DNA from: Limosilactobacillus avistercoris
Lineage (GTDB): Bacteria > Bacillota > Bacilli > Lactobacillales > Lactobacillaceae
Direction of reading: 5' to 3'
Assembly (NCBI RefSeq): GCF_014836425.1
Contig: NZ_JACSQW010000002.1
Location: 1 to 64,000, forward strand
DNA: 64,000 bases
Both the position numbers and the translations under genes were made by a program. Positions 27,911 to 38,827 of this stretch are shown here, piece after piece. Each line of letters starts with the position of its first letter. Position 1 is the first letter of the stretch. Under the pieces are notes generated by a model. That model was not told where the DNA came from. It did no database searches and was given only the letters and a program-made list of their open reading frames with translations.

Positions 27911-28696
27911 ATGGATGAATTAAACATAAAACAACATTTTCGGGTTGATGAAGGGCCGATTATAGATCAGATTAATGATTGGTTAGTACAAACTACAGAT
28001 CAATACCGCCCTGTACTGACACCATTTCTTAATCCGCGACAACGTTATATTGCCCAGACACTTGTGAATGGTAACGATAACGTGAAGATGGTATCGAACG
28101 GTGGTTGGCAGCATGCGGAAATGAAGCGGGTCCTTTTCTTTCCGTCTTATTATCAGCCACAAGTAAAAGATTTTGAGGTTACCTGTTTAGAAATTGATTA
28201 TCCACAAAAATTTGCTGAGTTACACCATCGTCAAATAATGGGAACGTTATTGGGTGAAGGACTGGATCGGGCTGCATTTGGAGATATTGTTACTGATGGT
28301 AAAAGGTGGCAAGTAGTAATTACTAATCAAATGGCCCGTTTTGTGCGTGAACGAATTGACCATGTTGGGAAGATTAAGGTTAAGTGGAAGCTAATTTCCC
28401 TTGAGCAATTAATTGCGCCAGAAGATGATTGGGAACAATTAACGACTACTGTTTCGTCATTAAGGATTGATGCGGTAGTTGCTGCTGGTTTTAATTATTC
28501 TCGTAATCGAGCAAAACAATTGTTAGAGCATGGGCTTGTGCAGATTAATTGGGAAGAAATGCAACGACCAGACTACTTGGTTGGTGAACATGATATGCTG
28601 TCCGTAAGGTATGCTGGCCGGTTACGAGTTGACCAGGTTGGGACCATTACGAGAAAAAATAAGCAACGAATTACCTTATCAATAATTCATGCTTAA
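27911..28696 (+). CDS. ylmH: S4-domain RNA-binding protein YlmH
   Basis: A 261-residue protein with a C-terminal S4 domain (about 182-245: LRIDAVVAAGFNYSRNRAKQ, then GLVQINWEEM). Bacillus YlmH has been linked to rescue of stalled ribosomes alongside RqcH; that role is inferred here from homology. ATG lies seven bases after ylmG. Confidence 0.93.
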   Translation: MDELNIKQHFRVDEGPIIDQINDWLVQTTDQYRPVLTPFLNPRQRYIAQTLVNGNDNVKMVSNGGWQHAEMKRVLFFPSYYQPQVKDFEVTCLEIDYPQKFAELHHRQIMGTLLGEGLDRAAFGDIVTDGKRWQVVITNQMARFVRERIDHVGKIKVKWKLISLEQLIAPEDDWEQLTTTVSSLRIDAVVAAGFNYSRNRAKQLLEHGLVQINWEEMQRPDYLVGEHDMLSVRYAGRLRVDQVGTITRKNKQRITLSIIHA

Positions 28697-28722
28697 TTAA
28701 GATCACATGGAGGAAAAAACTG

Positions 28723-29625
28723 ATGAGTTTAACTGTAGATGAAATAAATCAAATTCAATTTAACACCAAAATGCGTGGCTACAATCCAACTGAAGTGAAT
28801 GACTTCATTAAAGAAGTTGCACAAACAGTTCAAGAATTGAGTGAACAAAATCGGGCATTACAAGAAAAAGTAAAGGCTGATGAGAGTAAGTTGAAGTACT
28901 TTAGTGAGTTAAAGGACTCATTAAATAAATCAATCTTAGTTGCTCAAGAAGCTGCGGATAAGGTTAAAAATAATGCTAAGCGTGAAGCTGATATTATGGT
29001 TCGCGAAGCACAAAAACAAGCAACTGATATTGTTTCAACTGCTAATGAAAAGGCTAATCAAATTGTTGAGAATACTGCAGAAGGGACTCGCAAGTTAACT
29101 TCTGAAACTAGTGATCTAAAGAAGCAAACCAGAATTTTCCGCCAACGTCTACAAGTGATGCTTGAATCTCAGTTAGAGGTTGTCAAAAGTGCTGAATGGG
29201 ATAAGCTTTTAGCTAATGACGATATTGATAAATACGGCGAAATTCAAAATATTTTAGGAACTCGTCTTGACAATAATTCGGGTGAAAGTGTAGAATCAAC
29301 CTCAATTACAACTAGTAATTTAGAAGCGGAAAGTACAACTTCACTTTCTGATGCTACATCAGCGAATGTTGAAATTGATAGTAATAACAATCCAGATATT
29401 ACATCAAATTCTGAAGTTGTAGTTCAACCAGAAGAAGAAAAAGAAACTACTTCTACTAATTCAGCGGAAACTGTTTCTTTTAATTCTTCAATTGATTTTA
29501 ATTCATTGATGTCACAAAATAGTGATTCTTCATCAGCAACTACTGATTCTGTCGATTCGACTTCAACAGAATCAAGTAATAGTGATGATGGAGATACGGT
29601 TGTTGTCTTCCCGGATAATAACTAG
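28723..29625 (+). CDS. divIVA: cell division/polarity protein DivIVA
   Basis: A 300-residue coiled-coil protein that marks negatively curved membrane. The N-terminal lipid-binding domain (residues 1-60, FNTKMRGYNPTEVNDFI) is followed by a long coiled coil to about 185. The last 115 residues are a low-complexity acidic tail rich in S, T, D, E and N, longer than in Bacillus DivIVA (about 164 residues total). ATG follows atggagg. It ends the division cluster. Confidence 0.95.
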   Translation: MSLTVDEINQIQFNTKMRGYNPTEVNDFIKEVAQTVQELSEQNRALQEKVKADESKLKYFSELKDSLNKSILVAQEAADKVKNNAKREADIMVREAQKQATDIVSTANEKANQIVENTAEGTRKLTSETSDLKKQTRIFRQRLQVMLESQLEVVKSAEWDKLLANDDIDKYGEIQNILGTRLDNNSGESVESTSITTSNLEAESTTSLSDATSANVEIDSNNNPDITSNSEVVVQPEEEKETTSTNSAETVSFNSSIDFNSLMSQNSDSSSATTDSVDSTSTESSNSDDGDTVVVFPDNN

Positions 29626-29651
29626 TTGTTGAAATTAGATAGAAATAATTA

Positions 29652-29889
29652 GTAAAAACGTTGAGGGACATTAGCAAGGCATGAACGGTTCAGCGAGTTA
29701 GCAAAAGGTGTGAGGTTAACACTTAGTACTGCGTTGCTTGATCGGTCCTGAGTACCTAACTGAATTTTTAAGTTAGGTCGGTTCATTACCGTTAATCAAT
29801 GATTGAGGGGGTATTTGGAAAGTCGAATATCCTGAAAACGGGTGGTACCACGAGAAAACTTCGTCCCAATTAGGGGTGAAGTTTTTTTA
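29652..29889 (+). promoter_or_regulatory. T-box riboswitch controlling ileS
   Basis: A long leader just before ileS with a stem I region (29660-29765) carrying AGTA and GGTTCAGCGAG-like elements, the conserved antiterminator sequence cgggtggtaccacg (29839-29852), and a terminator (aaaacttcgtccc with ggggtgaagtttt, then T7). Uncharged cognate tRNA stabilises the antiterminator. ATC at 29741-29743 is a plausible isoleucine specifier, consistent with the downstream gene, but I did not fold stem I rigorously. Confidence 0.93.
29856..29889 (+). terminator. regulated terminator of the ileS T-box
   Basis: Stem aaaacttc.. with ..gaagtttt around an aatt loop, followed by seven T. It competes with the antiterminator that contains ggtggtacc. 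Confidence 0.88.
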
Positions 29890-29926
29890 TTTACTAATTA
29901 TAAAAAATATGGAAGGAGAATTGCAT

Positions 29927-32722
29927 ATGCGGGTTAAAGATACCTTAAATTTGGGTAAAACCAAGTTCCCAATGCGGGGAAAATTACCAGTCACAGAAGC
30001 ACAACGTGAAAGTGTCTGGGAAGAAAATAAAGTATATGAATTACGGCAAAAATTAAATGAGGGGAAACCAACATTTATTCTTCACGATGGTCCTCCATAC
30101 GCCAACGGTAATATTCATATTGGTCACGCCATGAATAAGATTTCAAAGGACTTTATTGTTCGTTACAAGTCAATGAGTGGTTACCGCTCACCATATGTTC
30201 CAGGATGGGATACTCACGGGTTACCGATCGAACACCAATTGACTAAGGCTGGTTATGACCGGAAAAAGATGAGTTTAACCGAATTCCGTGATCTTTGTCG
30301 GAAATATGCTTTGGAACAAGTTGATAAACAACGAACTGACTTTAAGCGTTTAGGTGTTAGTGCTGACTGGGATCACCCATACCTAACATTGAATAAGGAA
30401 TTTGAGGCTGCTCAAATTCGTGTCTTTGGTGAATTTGCTAAGAAGGGCCTTCTTTACCAAGCTAAGAAACCTGTTTATTGGTCATGGTCATCTGAATCAG
30501 CATTGGCTGAAGCAGAAGTTGAATACCATGATGTTACTGCTAAGACAGCCTTCTTTGCTGAACAAGTGAAGGATGGTAAGGGTGTTCTAGATAATAATAC
30601 CTACTTAGTAGTTTGGACGACCACCCCATGGACTATTCCAGCTTCAGAGGCGGTTGCTGTAAACGCTAAGTTTGATTATTCTGTTGTTAAGCCAGCAAAC
30701 GACGAACGGCAATTTGTTGTTGCTACTGACTTGCTTGACGGTTTAGCTGAAAAGCTTGGCTGGGAAGATTATAAAGTAGTTAAGCACTTAGCTGGTAAGG
30801 AACTTGAAGGATTAACCACTCAACACCCATACCTTGATCGTGATTTATTAGTTGGGGTTGCAGATTACGTTACTGCTGATGCTGGTACTGGATTAGTTCA
30901 CACTGCACCAGGTTATGGTGATGATGACTACAACTTTGGGAAGAAGTATGATTTACCAATCTTTGCTCCAATTAATGATCAAGGGGTATTGACGAAAGAA
31001 AATGGTGAGGACTTTGATGGTGTCTTCTATCAAAAGGCTGATGATATTTCACTTCAAAAGTTGGAAGATAACAATGCCCTTTTACTTGAAGAACCATTAA
31101 ATCACAGTTACCCATTTGACTGGCGGACAAAGAAGCCAATCATTTTCCGGGCAACAGATCAATGGTTTGTTTCTATCGAAAAGATGCGGCAAAACATTTT
31201 AGATGCTTTGGAAAACGTTAAGTACTACCCAGAATGGGGTAAGGTTCGTTTGCGCAACATGATCAAAGACCGTGGTGACTGGGTAATTTCTCGTCAACGT
31301 GTTTGGGGTGTTCCATTGCCAATCTTCTATGCCGAAGATGGTACACCAATCATGGAAGAAGAAACAATTAACCATGTGGCCGATCTCTTTAGAAAGTATG
31401 GTTCTAACGTTTGGTTTGAACGTAATGCAAAGGATCTTCTTCCCGAAGGCTACACTAATGAGCATTCACCTCATGGGAAGTTTACTAAGGAAACTGACAT
31501 TATGGATGTCTGGTTTGATTCTGGTTCTTCTCACCAAGGAGTATTAACTGAACGTGACTACTTGACATATCCAGCTGATCTTTACCTTGAAGGTTCAGAT
31601 CAATACCGTGGATGGTTTAATTCTAGTTTGATTACCAGTGTTGTTTGCTCAGGGCAAGCACCATACAAGTCAATTATTTCTCAAGGATTTACCCTTGATA
31701 AGCGTGGCAACAAGATGAGTAAGTCTCAAGGAAATGTTATTGATCCGAACAAGGTTGTCCAACAAATGGGTGCTGAAATTATCCGTCTTTGGGTAATGAG
31801 TGCTGATACCTCTGCTGATGTTCGGGTTTCAATGGGAACTTTCCAACAAATCTCTGAAGCTTACCGTAAGTTACGGAATACTTTCCGCTTCTTGCTTGCT
31901 AATACTAGTGATTTTGACGCTAGTGAAGATACTGTTTCATATGAATACTTGAGTTCAGTTGATCAATACATGCTCGTTAAGTTAAACCACTTTCTTAAGA
32001 AGATGCGGGCTGATTTCGATAACTATGACTTCCTTGATGCTTACCGGTTATTAATTAATTTTGTTAATAATGACTTGTCAGCCTTCTACATGAACGTTGC
32101 TAAGGATGTTCTTTACATTGAACCTGAGAATTCATGGACTCGTCGTTCTATGCAAACAGTCTTCTATGACATCTTACTAACAATGGTTAAGTTGCTTACC
32201 CCAATTCTTCCTCACACGACTGAAGAAGTTTGGAGCTACATGAATGAACCTGAAGAATTCGTTCAATTAACAGAAATTCCTGAAGTTCGTCACTTTGATG
32301 GTGAAGATGGCTTACTAGACAAGTGGTCAGAATTTATGGAAGTTCGTTCTCATGTATTGAAGAGTCTTGAAGAAGCACGGAATGCCAAAATGATTGGTAA
32401 ATCACTAGAAGCACAAATTGACCTTTATGTTAACGACCATAATAAGAAATTATTAGAGAGTCTGAATGCAGATGTTCAATTATTACTTGGTGTTTCAAAA
32501 CTAGTTCTTCATTCTCTTGATGAAGCGGATGAAGATACCGATCAATATAACGATGGAGTTGCCGTTAAGGTCAGTGTTGCCCCAGGTGAAACTTGTCAAC
32601 GTTGTCGGATGGTGAAGGAAGATGTTGGTTCAGACTCAGCATACCCAACCCTTTGTGCTCGTTGTGCTAAGGTTGTCCGGGAAAACTTCCCAGAAACTGT
32701 TGATGAAGGCTTAGAAAAATAG
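29927..32722 (+). CDS. ileS: isoleucine--tRNA ligase
   Basis: A 931-residue class Ia synthetase. The HIGH-type motif GNIHIGHA is near residue 58, the editing CP1 domain follows ([13 protein letters not shown] near 225), the KMSKS motif NKMSKSQGN is near 596, and a C-terminal zinc site is formed by two CxxC pairs (CQRC and CARC, near 890 and 911). The ATG has ggaaggag; the frame opens upstream but in leader sequence. Expression is under the T-box. Confidence 0.98.
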   Translation: MRVKDTLNLGKTKFPMRGKLPVTEAQRESVWEENKVYELRQKLNEGKPTFILHDGPPYANGNIHIGHAMNKISKDFIVRYKSMSGYRSPYVPGWDTHGLPIEHQLTKAGYDRKKMSLTEFRDLCRKYALEQVDKQRTDFKRLGVSADWDHPYLTLNKEFEAAQIRVFGEFAKKGLLYQAKKPVYWSWSSESALAEAEVEYHDVTAKTAFFAEQVKDGKGVLDNNTYLVVWTTTPWTIPASEAVAVNAKFDYSVVKPANDERQFVVATDLLDGLAEKLGWEDYKVVKHLAGKELEGLTTQHPYLDRDLLVGVADYVTADAGTGLVHTAPGYGDDDYNFGKKYDLPIFAPINDQGVLTKENGEDFDGVFYQKADDISLQKLEDNNALLLEEPLNHSYPFDWRTKKPIIFRATDQWFVSIEKMRQNILDALENVKYYPEWGKVRLRNMIKDRGDWVISRQRVWGVPLPIFYAEDGTPIMEEETINHVADLFRKYGSNVWFERNAKDLLPEGYTNEHSPHGKFTKETDIMDVWFDSGSSHQGVLTERDYLTYPADLYLEGSDQYRGWFNSSLITSVVCSGQAPYKSIISQGFTLDKRGNKMSKSQGNVIDPNKVVQQMGAEIIRLWVMSADTSADVRVSMGTFQQISEAYRKLRNTFRFLLANTSDFDASEDTVSYEYLSSVDQYMLVKLNHFLKKMRADFDNYDFLDAYRLLINFVNNDLSAFYMNVAKDVLYIEPENSWTRRSMQTVFYDILLTMVKLLTPILPHTTEEVWSYMNEPEEFVQLTEIPEVRHFDGEDGLLDKWSEFMEVRSHVLKSLEEARNAKMIGKSLEAQIDLYVNDHNKKLLESLNADVQLLLGVSKLVLHSLDEADEDTDQYNDGVAVKVSVAPGETCQRCRMVKEDVGSDSAYPTLCARCAKVVRENFPETVDEGLEK

Positions 32723-32756
32723 TTGTCCATCAATGACAAACCCTGAATAGCGTTGT

Positions 32757-32795
32757 AAAATACCAAGTGACGTTTATGTTGCTTGGTATTTTTGT
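32757..32795 (+). terminator. terminator of ileS
   Basis: Stem aaataccaag with cttggtattt, a 14-base loop and a short T run. Confidence 0.82.
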
Positions 32796-32810
32796 TTGTA
32801 GGTGAAATTA

Positions 32811-33026
32811 ATGTTACAAGGCACAGTCAAAAGTTTTGATCGTGAAAAAGGATGGGGATTTATCAACGTTCCTAATGAAGGTGAAATCTTTGTTCACTAT
32901 TCAGGAATTGATGGTCATGGTTTAAGAATCTTAACCCCGGGCGAACAGGTCTCGTTAGTAATTGTTCAAGGAAAACGGGGGCCACAAGCGGCACATGTTC
33001 AACGACTAAGTAAGCGAGGTTTTTAA
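32811..33026 (+). CDS. cold-shock domain protein
   Basis: A 71-residue single cold-shock domain that binds single-stranded nucleic acid. The RNP1-like motif KGWGFI (residues 13-18) and RNP2-like motif EIFVHYS (26-32) are visible, followed by KRGPQAAHVQ. The RNP1 second aromatic and the middle section differ from major Csp proteins, so it is a divergent member. A GTG nine bases upstream is an alternative start. nudF-like gene begins one base after its stop. Confidence 0.88.
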   Translation: MLQGTVKSFDREKGWGFINVPNEGEIFVHYSGIDGHGLRILTPGEQVSLVIVQGKRGPQAAHVQRLSKRGF

Positions 33027-33027
33027 A

Positions 33028-33579
33028 ATGAATTTTGAAGAAAAAACCTTAAGTGAGAAAACTGTTTTTGATGGGAAAGTAATTAAAGTTGCTGTTGAGG
33101 AAGTTGAAACTCCCAAAGGCTTAAAGGCACAGCGGGAGATTGTCCACCATGTTCCAGCGGTAGCAATTTTAGCTTTAACGGATGATCACAAGATGATACT
33201 GGAGAAGCAGTGGCGTTCACCAATTCATAACACCACTTTAGAAATTCCTGCAGGAAAAGTAGATTCACGTGATAGTGATGATGCTCTTCATGCAGCAAAG
33301 CGTGAATTGAATGAGGAAACCCGTTTTGAAGCCGGGACAATCAAAAAGATTTCATCATTTTATACTTCAATTGGAGTCTTGGATGAATTTATGACGTTGT
33401 ATTTAGCAACTGATCTAACCCCAGTGAAGGAAAAGTTACCCCAGGATCGTGATGAACAATTAGTATTAGAAAAGGTTACCCTTGACGAAGCATTAAAAAT
33501 GATTGATGCGGGAGAAATTGAAGACGCCAAGACAATTATGGCAATTTACTATTGGCAAGGGATGAGTAATCGTGGATAA
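33028..33579 (+). CDS. Nudix hydrolase, ADP-ribose pyrophosphatase type
   Basis: A 183-residue protein matching NudF: REIVHHVPAVAILAL near residue 36 and EIPAGKV near 72 lead to the Nudix box. That box is atypical: one extra residue between the first glycine and REL, an expected glutamate replaced by aspartate or shifted, and NEETRF where EExG is usual. The REL-x-EE catalytic core is intact, so activity is likely. It overlaps the next gene by eight bases. Confidence 0.85.
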   Translation: MNFEEKTLSEKTVFDGKVIKVAVEEVETPKGLKAQREIVHHVPAVAILALTDDHKMILEKQWRSPIHNTTLEIPAGKVDSRDSDDALHAAKRELNEETRFEAGTIKKISSFYTSIGVLDEFMTLYLATDLTPVKEKLPQDRDEQLVLEKVTLDEALKMIDAGEIEDAKTIMAIYYWQGMSNRG

Positions 33580-33826
33580 GGATCCTCAAAATAGCAATAG
33601 TGAACGGATGACGCGTCAGCAATATCGTCAACAAAGTACGGGAGACGGTAGTGAAGAAGGACGCCAATCGTTTACTTCTCAATCACGAACTGCTCAAAAG
33701 ATTGAGCAAGAGCAGTTGACAAGTGAGCAGAAAATGTACCGGTTACGAAGACGATTAAACATTGCAATTATTGCTTTAGTGATTGCAATTATTATCGTCT
33801 ATTTAATTTTATTTTTTGTAAAGTAA
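33572..33826 (+). CDS. small membrane-anchored protein of unknown function
   Basis: An 84-residue protein with a polar, Gln/Ser-rich N-terminus (residues 1-60) and one C-terminal membrane helix (about 62-82, LNIAIIALVIAIIIVYLILF). The basic RLRRR just before the helix predicts a cytoplasmic N-terminus (tail anchor). The start is GTG overlapping the Nudix gene, suggesting coupled translation, and mtnN follows at once. I recognise no family; a conserved position in lactobacilli is likely but from memory only. Confidence 0.7.
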   Translation: MDKDPQNSNSERMTRQQYRQQSTGDGSEEGRQSFTSQSRTAQKIEQEQLTSEQKMYRLRRRLNIAIIALVIAIIIVYLILFFVK

Positions 33827-33838
33827 GGAATGAAGAGA

Positions 33839-34537
33839 ATGAAGTTTGGAATTATTTGCGCAATGCCAGAAGAAATCAAGGAATTAACGGCGGCATTGGA
33901 AAACGAAAGTGTTAAGGAAATTGGTGGAAAAAAGTATTATTCTGGTCAAATTGATAACCAGAATGTTACTTTGGTTGAATCTGGAATTGGTAAGGTTGAA
34001 GCTGGAATTACAACTGAGCACTTAATTACTGATTGTGGGGTGGATGTTGTGATTAATTCTGGTTCTGCAGGTGGAATTGGTGAAGGCCTTCATGTTGGTG
34101 ATGTTGTTATTTCAAGTGAGACTGCATACCATGATGTTGATGCACGAGTCTTTGATTATGTTTATGGTCAATTACCAGGAAAAGAACCACGGTTTAAGGC
34201 ATCTGAAAAGTGGGGAAAGGCTCTTGAAGCTGCTGGTGAAAAGACCGGGTTAAATGTTAAGCGTGGTTTGATTGTTTCTGGTGATCAGTTTGTTGCAAGT
34301 AAGGACGCAATTCAAAAGATCCTCCATTACTTCCCTGAAGCATTATCAAGTGAAATGGAAGGGGCTGCCGTAGGACAAGTTGCCACTGATCATGGCATCC
34401 CATATGTTGTTGTTCGTGCAATGTCTGATACCGGGGATGAAGCTGCTGGTGTTAGCTTTGATGAATTTATTATTGATGCTGGTAAACGGTCCGCAAAGAT
34501 GCTGTTACAACTTTTTAATGATTTGAATAAGGAGTAG
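33839..34537 (+). CDS. mtnN: 5'-methylthioadenosine/S-adenosylhomocysteine nucleosidase
   Basis: A 232-residue purine nucleosidase that splits MTA and SAH, recycling methylation by-products and feeding the LuxS route. It starts MKFGIICAMPEEIKEL, has GSAGGIGEGLHVGDVV near residue 76, and the catalytic stretch SSEMEGAAVGQVA near 169. An ATG nine bases upstream is too close to the agga site. It sits directly before the cysteine desulfurase. Confidence 0.96.
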   Translation: MKFGIICAMPEEIKELTAALENESVKEIGGKKYYSGQIDNQNVTLVESGIGKVEAGITTEHLITDCGVDVVINSGSAGGIGEGLHVGDVVISSETAYHDVDARVFDYVYGQLPGKEPRFKASEKWGKALEAAGEKTGLNVKRGLIVSGDQFVASKDAIQKILHYFPEALSSEMEGAAVGQVATDHGIPYVVVRAMSDTGDEAAGVSFDEFIIDAGKRSAKMLLQLFNDLNKE

Positions 34538-34545
34538 TGAAAAAA

Positions 34546-35712
34546 GTGAGTGAGAAGTATTTTGATAATGCTGCTACCACCCCAATGACAAAGCCAGTTA
34601 TAGATGAGATGACAAAGCAAATGACTACGAGTTGGGGAAATGCTTCAACTGGTTATTCATATGGTCGTCAATCAAAACTGGTGATGGATGAAAGTCGGCA
34701 GGTAATTGCTAAAAGTATTAATGCAAATGAAGATGAAATTATCTTCACTAGTGGAGGAACAGAAAGTGATAACACTGCTGTGATTCAAACTGCACTAACC
34801 CGGCAAAAATTAGGAAAGCATATCATTACTACAGCGATCGAGCATGAAGCAATTTTGAAGCCGTTACACTACCTTGAATCACTGGGCTTTGAAGTAACTT
34901 ACTTACCTGTAGATGAAAATGGTGAAATCTCACTAACTGATTTTCGAAATGCTTTACGTGACGATACCATTCTTGTCACGATTATGATGGGGAATAATGA
35001 AGTTGGTAGCCGGATGCCAATCCATGAGATTGGTGAAATTTTAAAAGATCACCAAGCATGGTTCCATACTGATGCTGTCCAAACTTATGGTTTATTGCCA
35101 ATTGACGTTAAGGCTGATCATATCGATATGCTTTCAACTTCTGCCCATAAAATTAATGGTCCGAAGATGATTGGGTTCCTTTATCGTCGTCAAGGAATCA
35201 ATTTCCCTAGTTTTGTTCGCGGGGGAGATCAAGAAACAAAACGGCGTGCGGGAACGGAGAATGTTCCAGCAATTGCGGCTTTTGCCAAGGCTGTCTCGAT
35301 TGATACTCCGGAAGAAAAGCAACGACGTCAGGAACGTTATTTCCATTTTAAGCAAGTAATTATTCAACGCTTGACGGATGCCGGAGTAGGTTTTGAAGTT
35401 AATGGTCGTGTGGATCCGAATAACCTTAACCATGTGTTAAACCTTTGGATTAAGGGAATTTCAACGTACGTTTTACAAACGGATCTTGATTTAGCTGGCT
35501 TTGCCGTTTCTGGCGGTTCTGCATGTACAGCTGGAAGTATTGAACCATCACATGTTTTGACCGCAATGTTTGGTAAGAAAAGCCCACGGATTAGTGAGTC
35601 AATCCGGATTAGTTTCGGTATTATGAATACTGAAGAAGATGTTAAGGAGTTGGCAGATGCAATTGCAGAAATTGTCAACAAAGTTAAAAAGGTTAAGGGA
35701 GTTGAAGAATAA
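34546..35712 (+). CDS. cysteine desulfurase (NifS/IscS-like)
   Basis: A 388-residue PLP enzyme releasing sulfur from cysteine as a persulfide. The PLP lysine lies in TSAHKINGPKM near residue 200 and the persulfide cysteine in SGGSACTAGS near 323. GTG 34546 is preferred because aaggag is 11 bases upstream; an earlier GTG is only two bases away. Its stop overlaps the DUF1831 start by one base and mnmA follows, matching the Bacillus YrvO-MnmA pair that makes 2-thiouridine in tRNA. Confidence 0.93.
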   Translation: MSEKYFDNAATTPMTKPVIDEMTKQMTTSWGNASTGYSYGRQSKLVMDESRQVIAKSINANEDEIIFTSGGTESDNTAVIQTALTRQKLGKHIITTAIEHEAILKPLHYLESLGFEVTYLPVDENGEISLTDFRNALRDDTILVTIMMGNNEVGSRMPIHEIGEILKDHQAWFHTDAVQTYGLLPIDVKADHIDMLSTSAHKINGPKMIGFLYRRQGINFPSFVRGGDQETKRRAGTENVPAIAAFAKAVSIDTPEEKQRRQERYFHFKQVIIQRLTDAGVGFEVNGRVDPNNLNHVLNLWIKGISTYVLQTDLDLAGFAVSGGSACTAGSIEPSHVLTAMFGKKSPRISESIRISFGIMNTEEDVKELADAIAEIVNKVKKVKGVEE

Positions 35713-36062
35713 TGGAATTTGAAAAGAGTATTCAACTTCAGGGCGATCCTGACCGTTATTCATTAAGTCCTGAGATAAAACGTTATACATTAATAGATTT
35801 GGGCTTTGAAGAAACCAAGCGGGGCAATTTTGAGTATGTGGGTAGTGTAGATACGAAGAACCCGTTTAAACCGGTTGCTAAGTTACGGATCCTAATTAAC
35901 AGTGACTTAAGTGGCTTTAAGATGGAAACGATTACTGGTAACGGGACACGGAAAATTAATATTTTTAATCACCAGCGATCAGCGGAATTTGTTGAACAAT
36001 ACCACTTTATTCTTAAAGAAATGTTACAACGAGATGTCTTTGTTAAGAATGAGGGCAAATAG
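35712..36062 (+). CDS. DUF1831 protein
   Basis: A 116-residue soluble protein with no cysteine at all, matching the lactobacillus DUF1831 family (an alpha/beta fold). Its ATG shares a base with the desulfurase stop, so the two are translationally coupled, and mnmA is the next gene. The context suggests a partner in sulfur handling or tRNA thiolation, but without a cysteine it cannot itself carry persulfide. Function unknown. Confidence 0.82.
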   Translation: MEFEKSIQLQGDPDRYSLSPEIKRYTLIDLGFEETKRGNFEYVGSVDTKNPFKPVAKLRILINSDLSGFKMETITGNGTRKINIFNHQRSAEFVEQYHFILKEMLQRDVFVKNEGK

Positions 36063-36158
36063 GTGCAGTAATTAGCAAGCTTTGATACAATAGTTCATAC
36101 TGGTAACATGCGACCTTCTATCGTAGATTGTTCCAGAATCTATTTGAAATGATGGTGA

Positions 36159-37298
<1,140 letters not shown>

Positions 37299-37325
37299 AA
37301 AACATAAGTAAATTAGTGCAAATCA

Positions 37326-37365
37326 GGGAAGTTACCGTTATTAATATATAGACGGTAGACTTCCC
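37326..37365 (+). terminator. hairpin after mnmA, possible terminator
   Basis: Stem gggaagttaccgt with acggtagacttccc (one bulge) around an AT-rich loop. There is no clean T run after it, so it may be a processing or stability element instead. Confidence 0.45.
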
Positions 37366-37438
37366 TATACATATATTTAGAAAAGTTTGAAACATGATGG
37401 CGATATTTTGTTAAAATAGAGGAAAAAGGTCGAATAAT

Positions 37439-38095
37439 ATGACTAAAGTTTATTTAATCCGTCACGGAAAAACTCAATGGAATCTTGAATCTCGTTATCA
37501 AGGGGCAAATGGCGATTCACCGTTACTTGATCAAAGCTATAAAGAAATCGAAATGCTTGCTGCATCGTTGAAGAATGTTCCGATTAACCATATATATGCA
37601 AGCCCGTTGAAGCGTGCCCGGGTAACCGCAATGACATTATTACAGCACCTTAACCGGCCAGTCCCATTAACAATTGATAGTCGGTTAAAAGAATTTAATT
37701 TGGGAAAAATGGAAGGAATGCACTTTGATGCGGTAGCTCAAAAATGGCCTGAAGTACTTAAAAATTTCCGTCATCACCCTGATAAGTATGACAGTACAAT
37801 TGTTGAAAGTGAAAGCTTTGAACAAGTTATTGACCGGATGGGGACAGCAATTAGAGAATTTTGTTGTAATGATCCACATGGGTCAGTCTTAATTGTTTCC
37901 CATGGAGCAGCCCTGAATGCTAGCATTAATGCATTAGTTGGTACTCCAATGACCCACCTTAAAGATCGGGGAGGCCTTAGTAACACCTCGACAACTATTT
38001 TAACGACTGATGATGCTGAACATTTCGAATTGGAAAAATGGAACGATACATCATATCTGCATAAAACTAGCGTCGATCCAACCGATACAATTTGA
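37439..38095 (+). CDS. histidine phosphatase superfamily protein
   Basis: A 218-residue phosphoglycerate mutase-like phosphatase. The phosphohistidine motif LIRHGKTQWN has R8-H9; RLKEFNLGKMEGMHF near residue 80 gives the acidic residue and LIVSHGAALNA near 150 the second histidine. The substrate cannot be inferred. An extended -10 (tgttaaaat, about 37411-37420) precedes it. It is followed after 16 bases by the TPR gene, suggesting an operon. Confidence 0.88.
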   Translation: MTKVYLIRHGKTQWNLESRYQGANGDSPLLDQSYKEIEMLAASLKNVPINHIYASPLKRARVTAMTLLQHLNRPVPLTIDSRLKEFNLGKMEGMHFDAVAQKWPEVLKNFRHHPDKYDSTIVESESFEQVIDRMGTAIREFCCNDPHGSVLIVSHGAALNASINALVGTPMTHLKDRGGLSNTSTTILTTDDAEHFELEKWNDTSYLHKTSVDPTDTI

Positions 38096-38111
38096 GGGAG
38101 AGTGAATTTCA

Positions 38112-38804
38112 ATGACTGAACAGAAAACTAACCGTGAAGAACAAAAAAAGCAAACTGAACGTTTAGTCCATAAGTTGATTACTGCAATTGATGAACATCC
38201 TGAAAAGGCTAATAATTACTATGATCTTGGTTCCTTGCTGACTCGTCTTCAAGACTATGCTCAAGCTGAAGAGCTCTTTATGAAGGCTTTAGGAATTTTT
38301 GAAGCAAAAAACGATCAAGAAGCCCAAAACCTGTTAAATTATGGCCTCGGAAATTTGTATTATGAAGTCGGAAAGGTTGATCAGGCTATTAAGCTTTATA
38401 ACAAGATTGATGATAAGAAGTTAAAGGCTGATTCTTACCTGATGCTTGCCCAAAGTTACAGTAAGAAAAAACAGTATAAGCAGGCAGTCGCTTATGGCCT
38501 GACCGCTCATGAATTACGTCCAGAGGATCCGGAAATTAACCAAGCATTAGGAGATGCATTGTTAGCATTAGGTGAATTTAAGCAAGCAGCTTCATACTAT
38601 GATGCAATTCTTAAGCGTCATCCTGGTCGAGCTGATACACAGTTTAACCGTGGATTAGTGGCAATGGTTCTTGGTGAGCCTTATAAGGACTACTTAAACC
38701 AGGCACAGCAGCTTGATCTAGATTACTACGCGAAGAGTGAAAAACGGATTGCAGAAATTGCAAAGACTTTACAAGCAACCCAGAAACCACAAAATGATAA
38801 ATAA
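38112..38804 (+). CDS. tetratricopeptide repeat protein
   Basis: A 230-residue soluble helical-repeat protein. TPR units are visible: NNYYDLGSLLTRLQDYAQAE near residue 36, then at about 76, 105, 138 and 167 (for example LGDALLALGEFKQAASYYDA). N- and C-termini are rich in K, Q and E. It probably acts as a protein-binding scaffold; the partner is unknown. It lies immediately upstream of recD2, as a TPR gene does in several Firmicutes, so a link to RecD2 is possible. Confidence 0.85.
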   Translation: MTEQKTNREEQKKQTERLVHKLITAIDEHPEKANNYYDLGSLLTRLQDYAQAEELFMKALGIFEAKNDQEAQNLLNYGLGNLYYEVGKVDQAIKLYNKIDDKKLKADSYLMLAQSYSKKKQYKQAVAYGLTAHELRPEDPEINQALGDALLALGEFKQAASYYDAILKRHPGRADTQFNRGLVAMVLGEPYKDYLNQAQQLDLDYYAKSEKRIAEIAKTLQATQKPQNDK

Positions 38805-38827
38805 TAATTAGAGAAAGGATGACTTTC

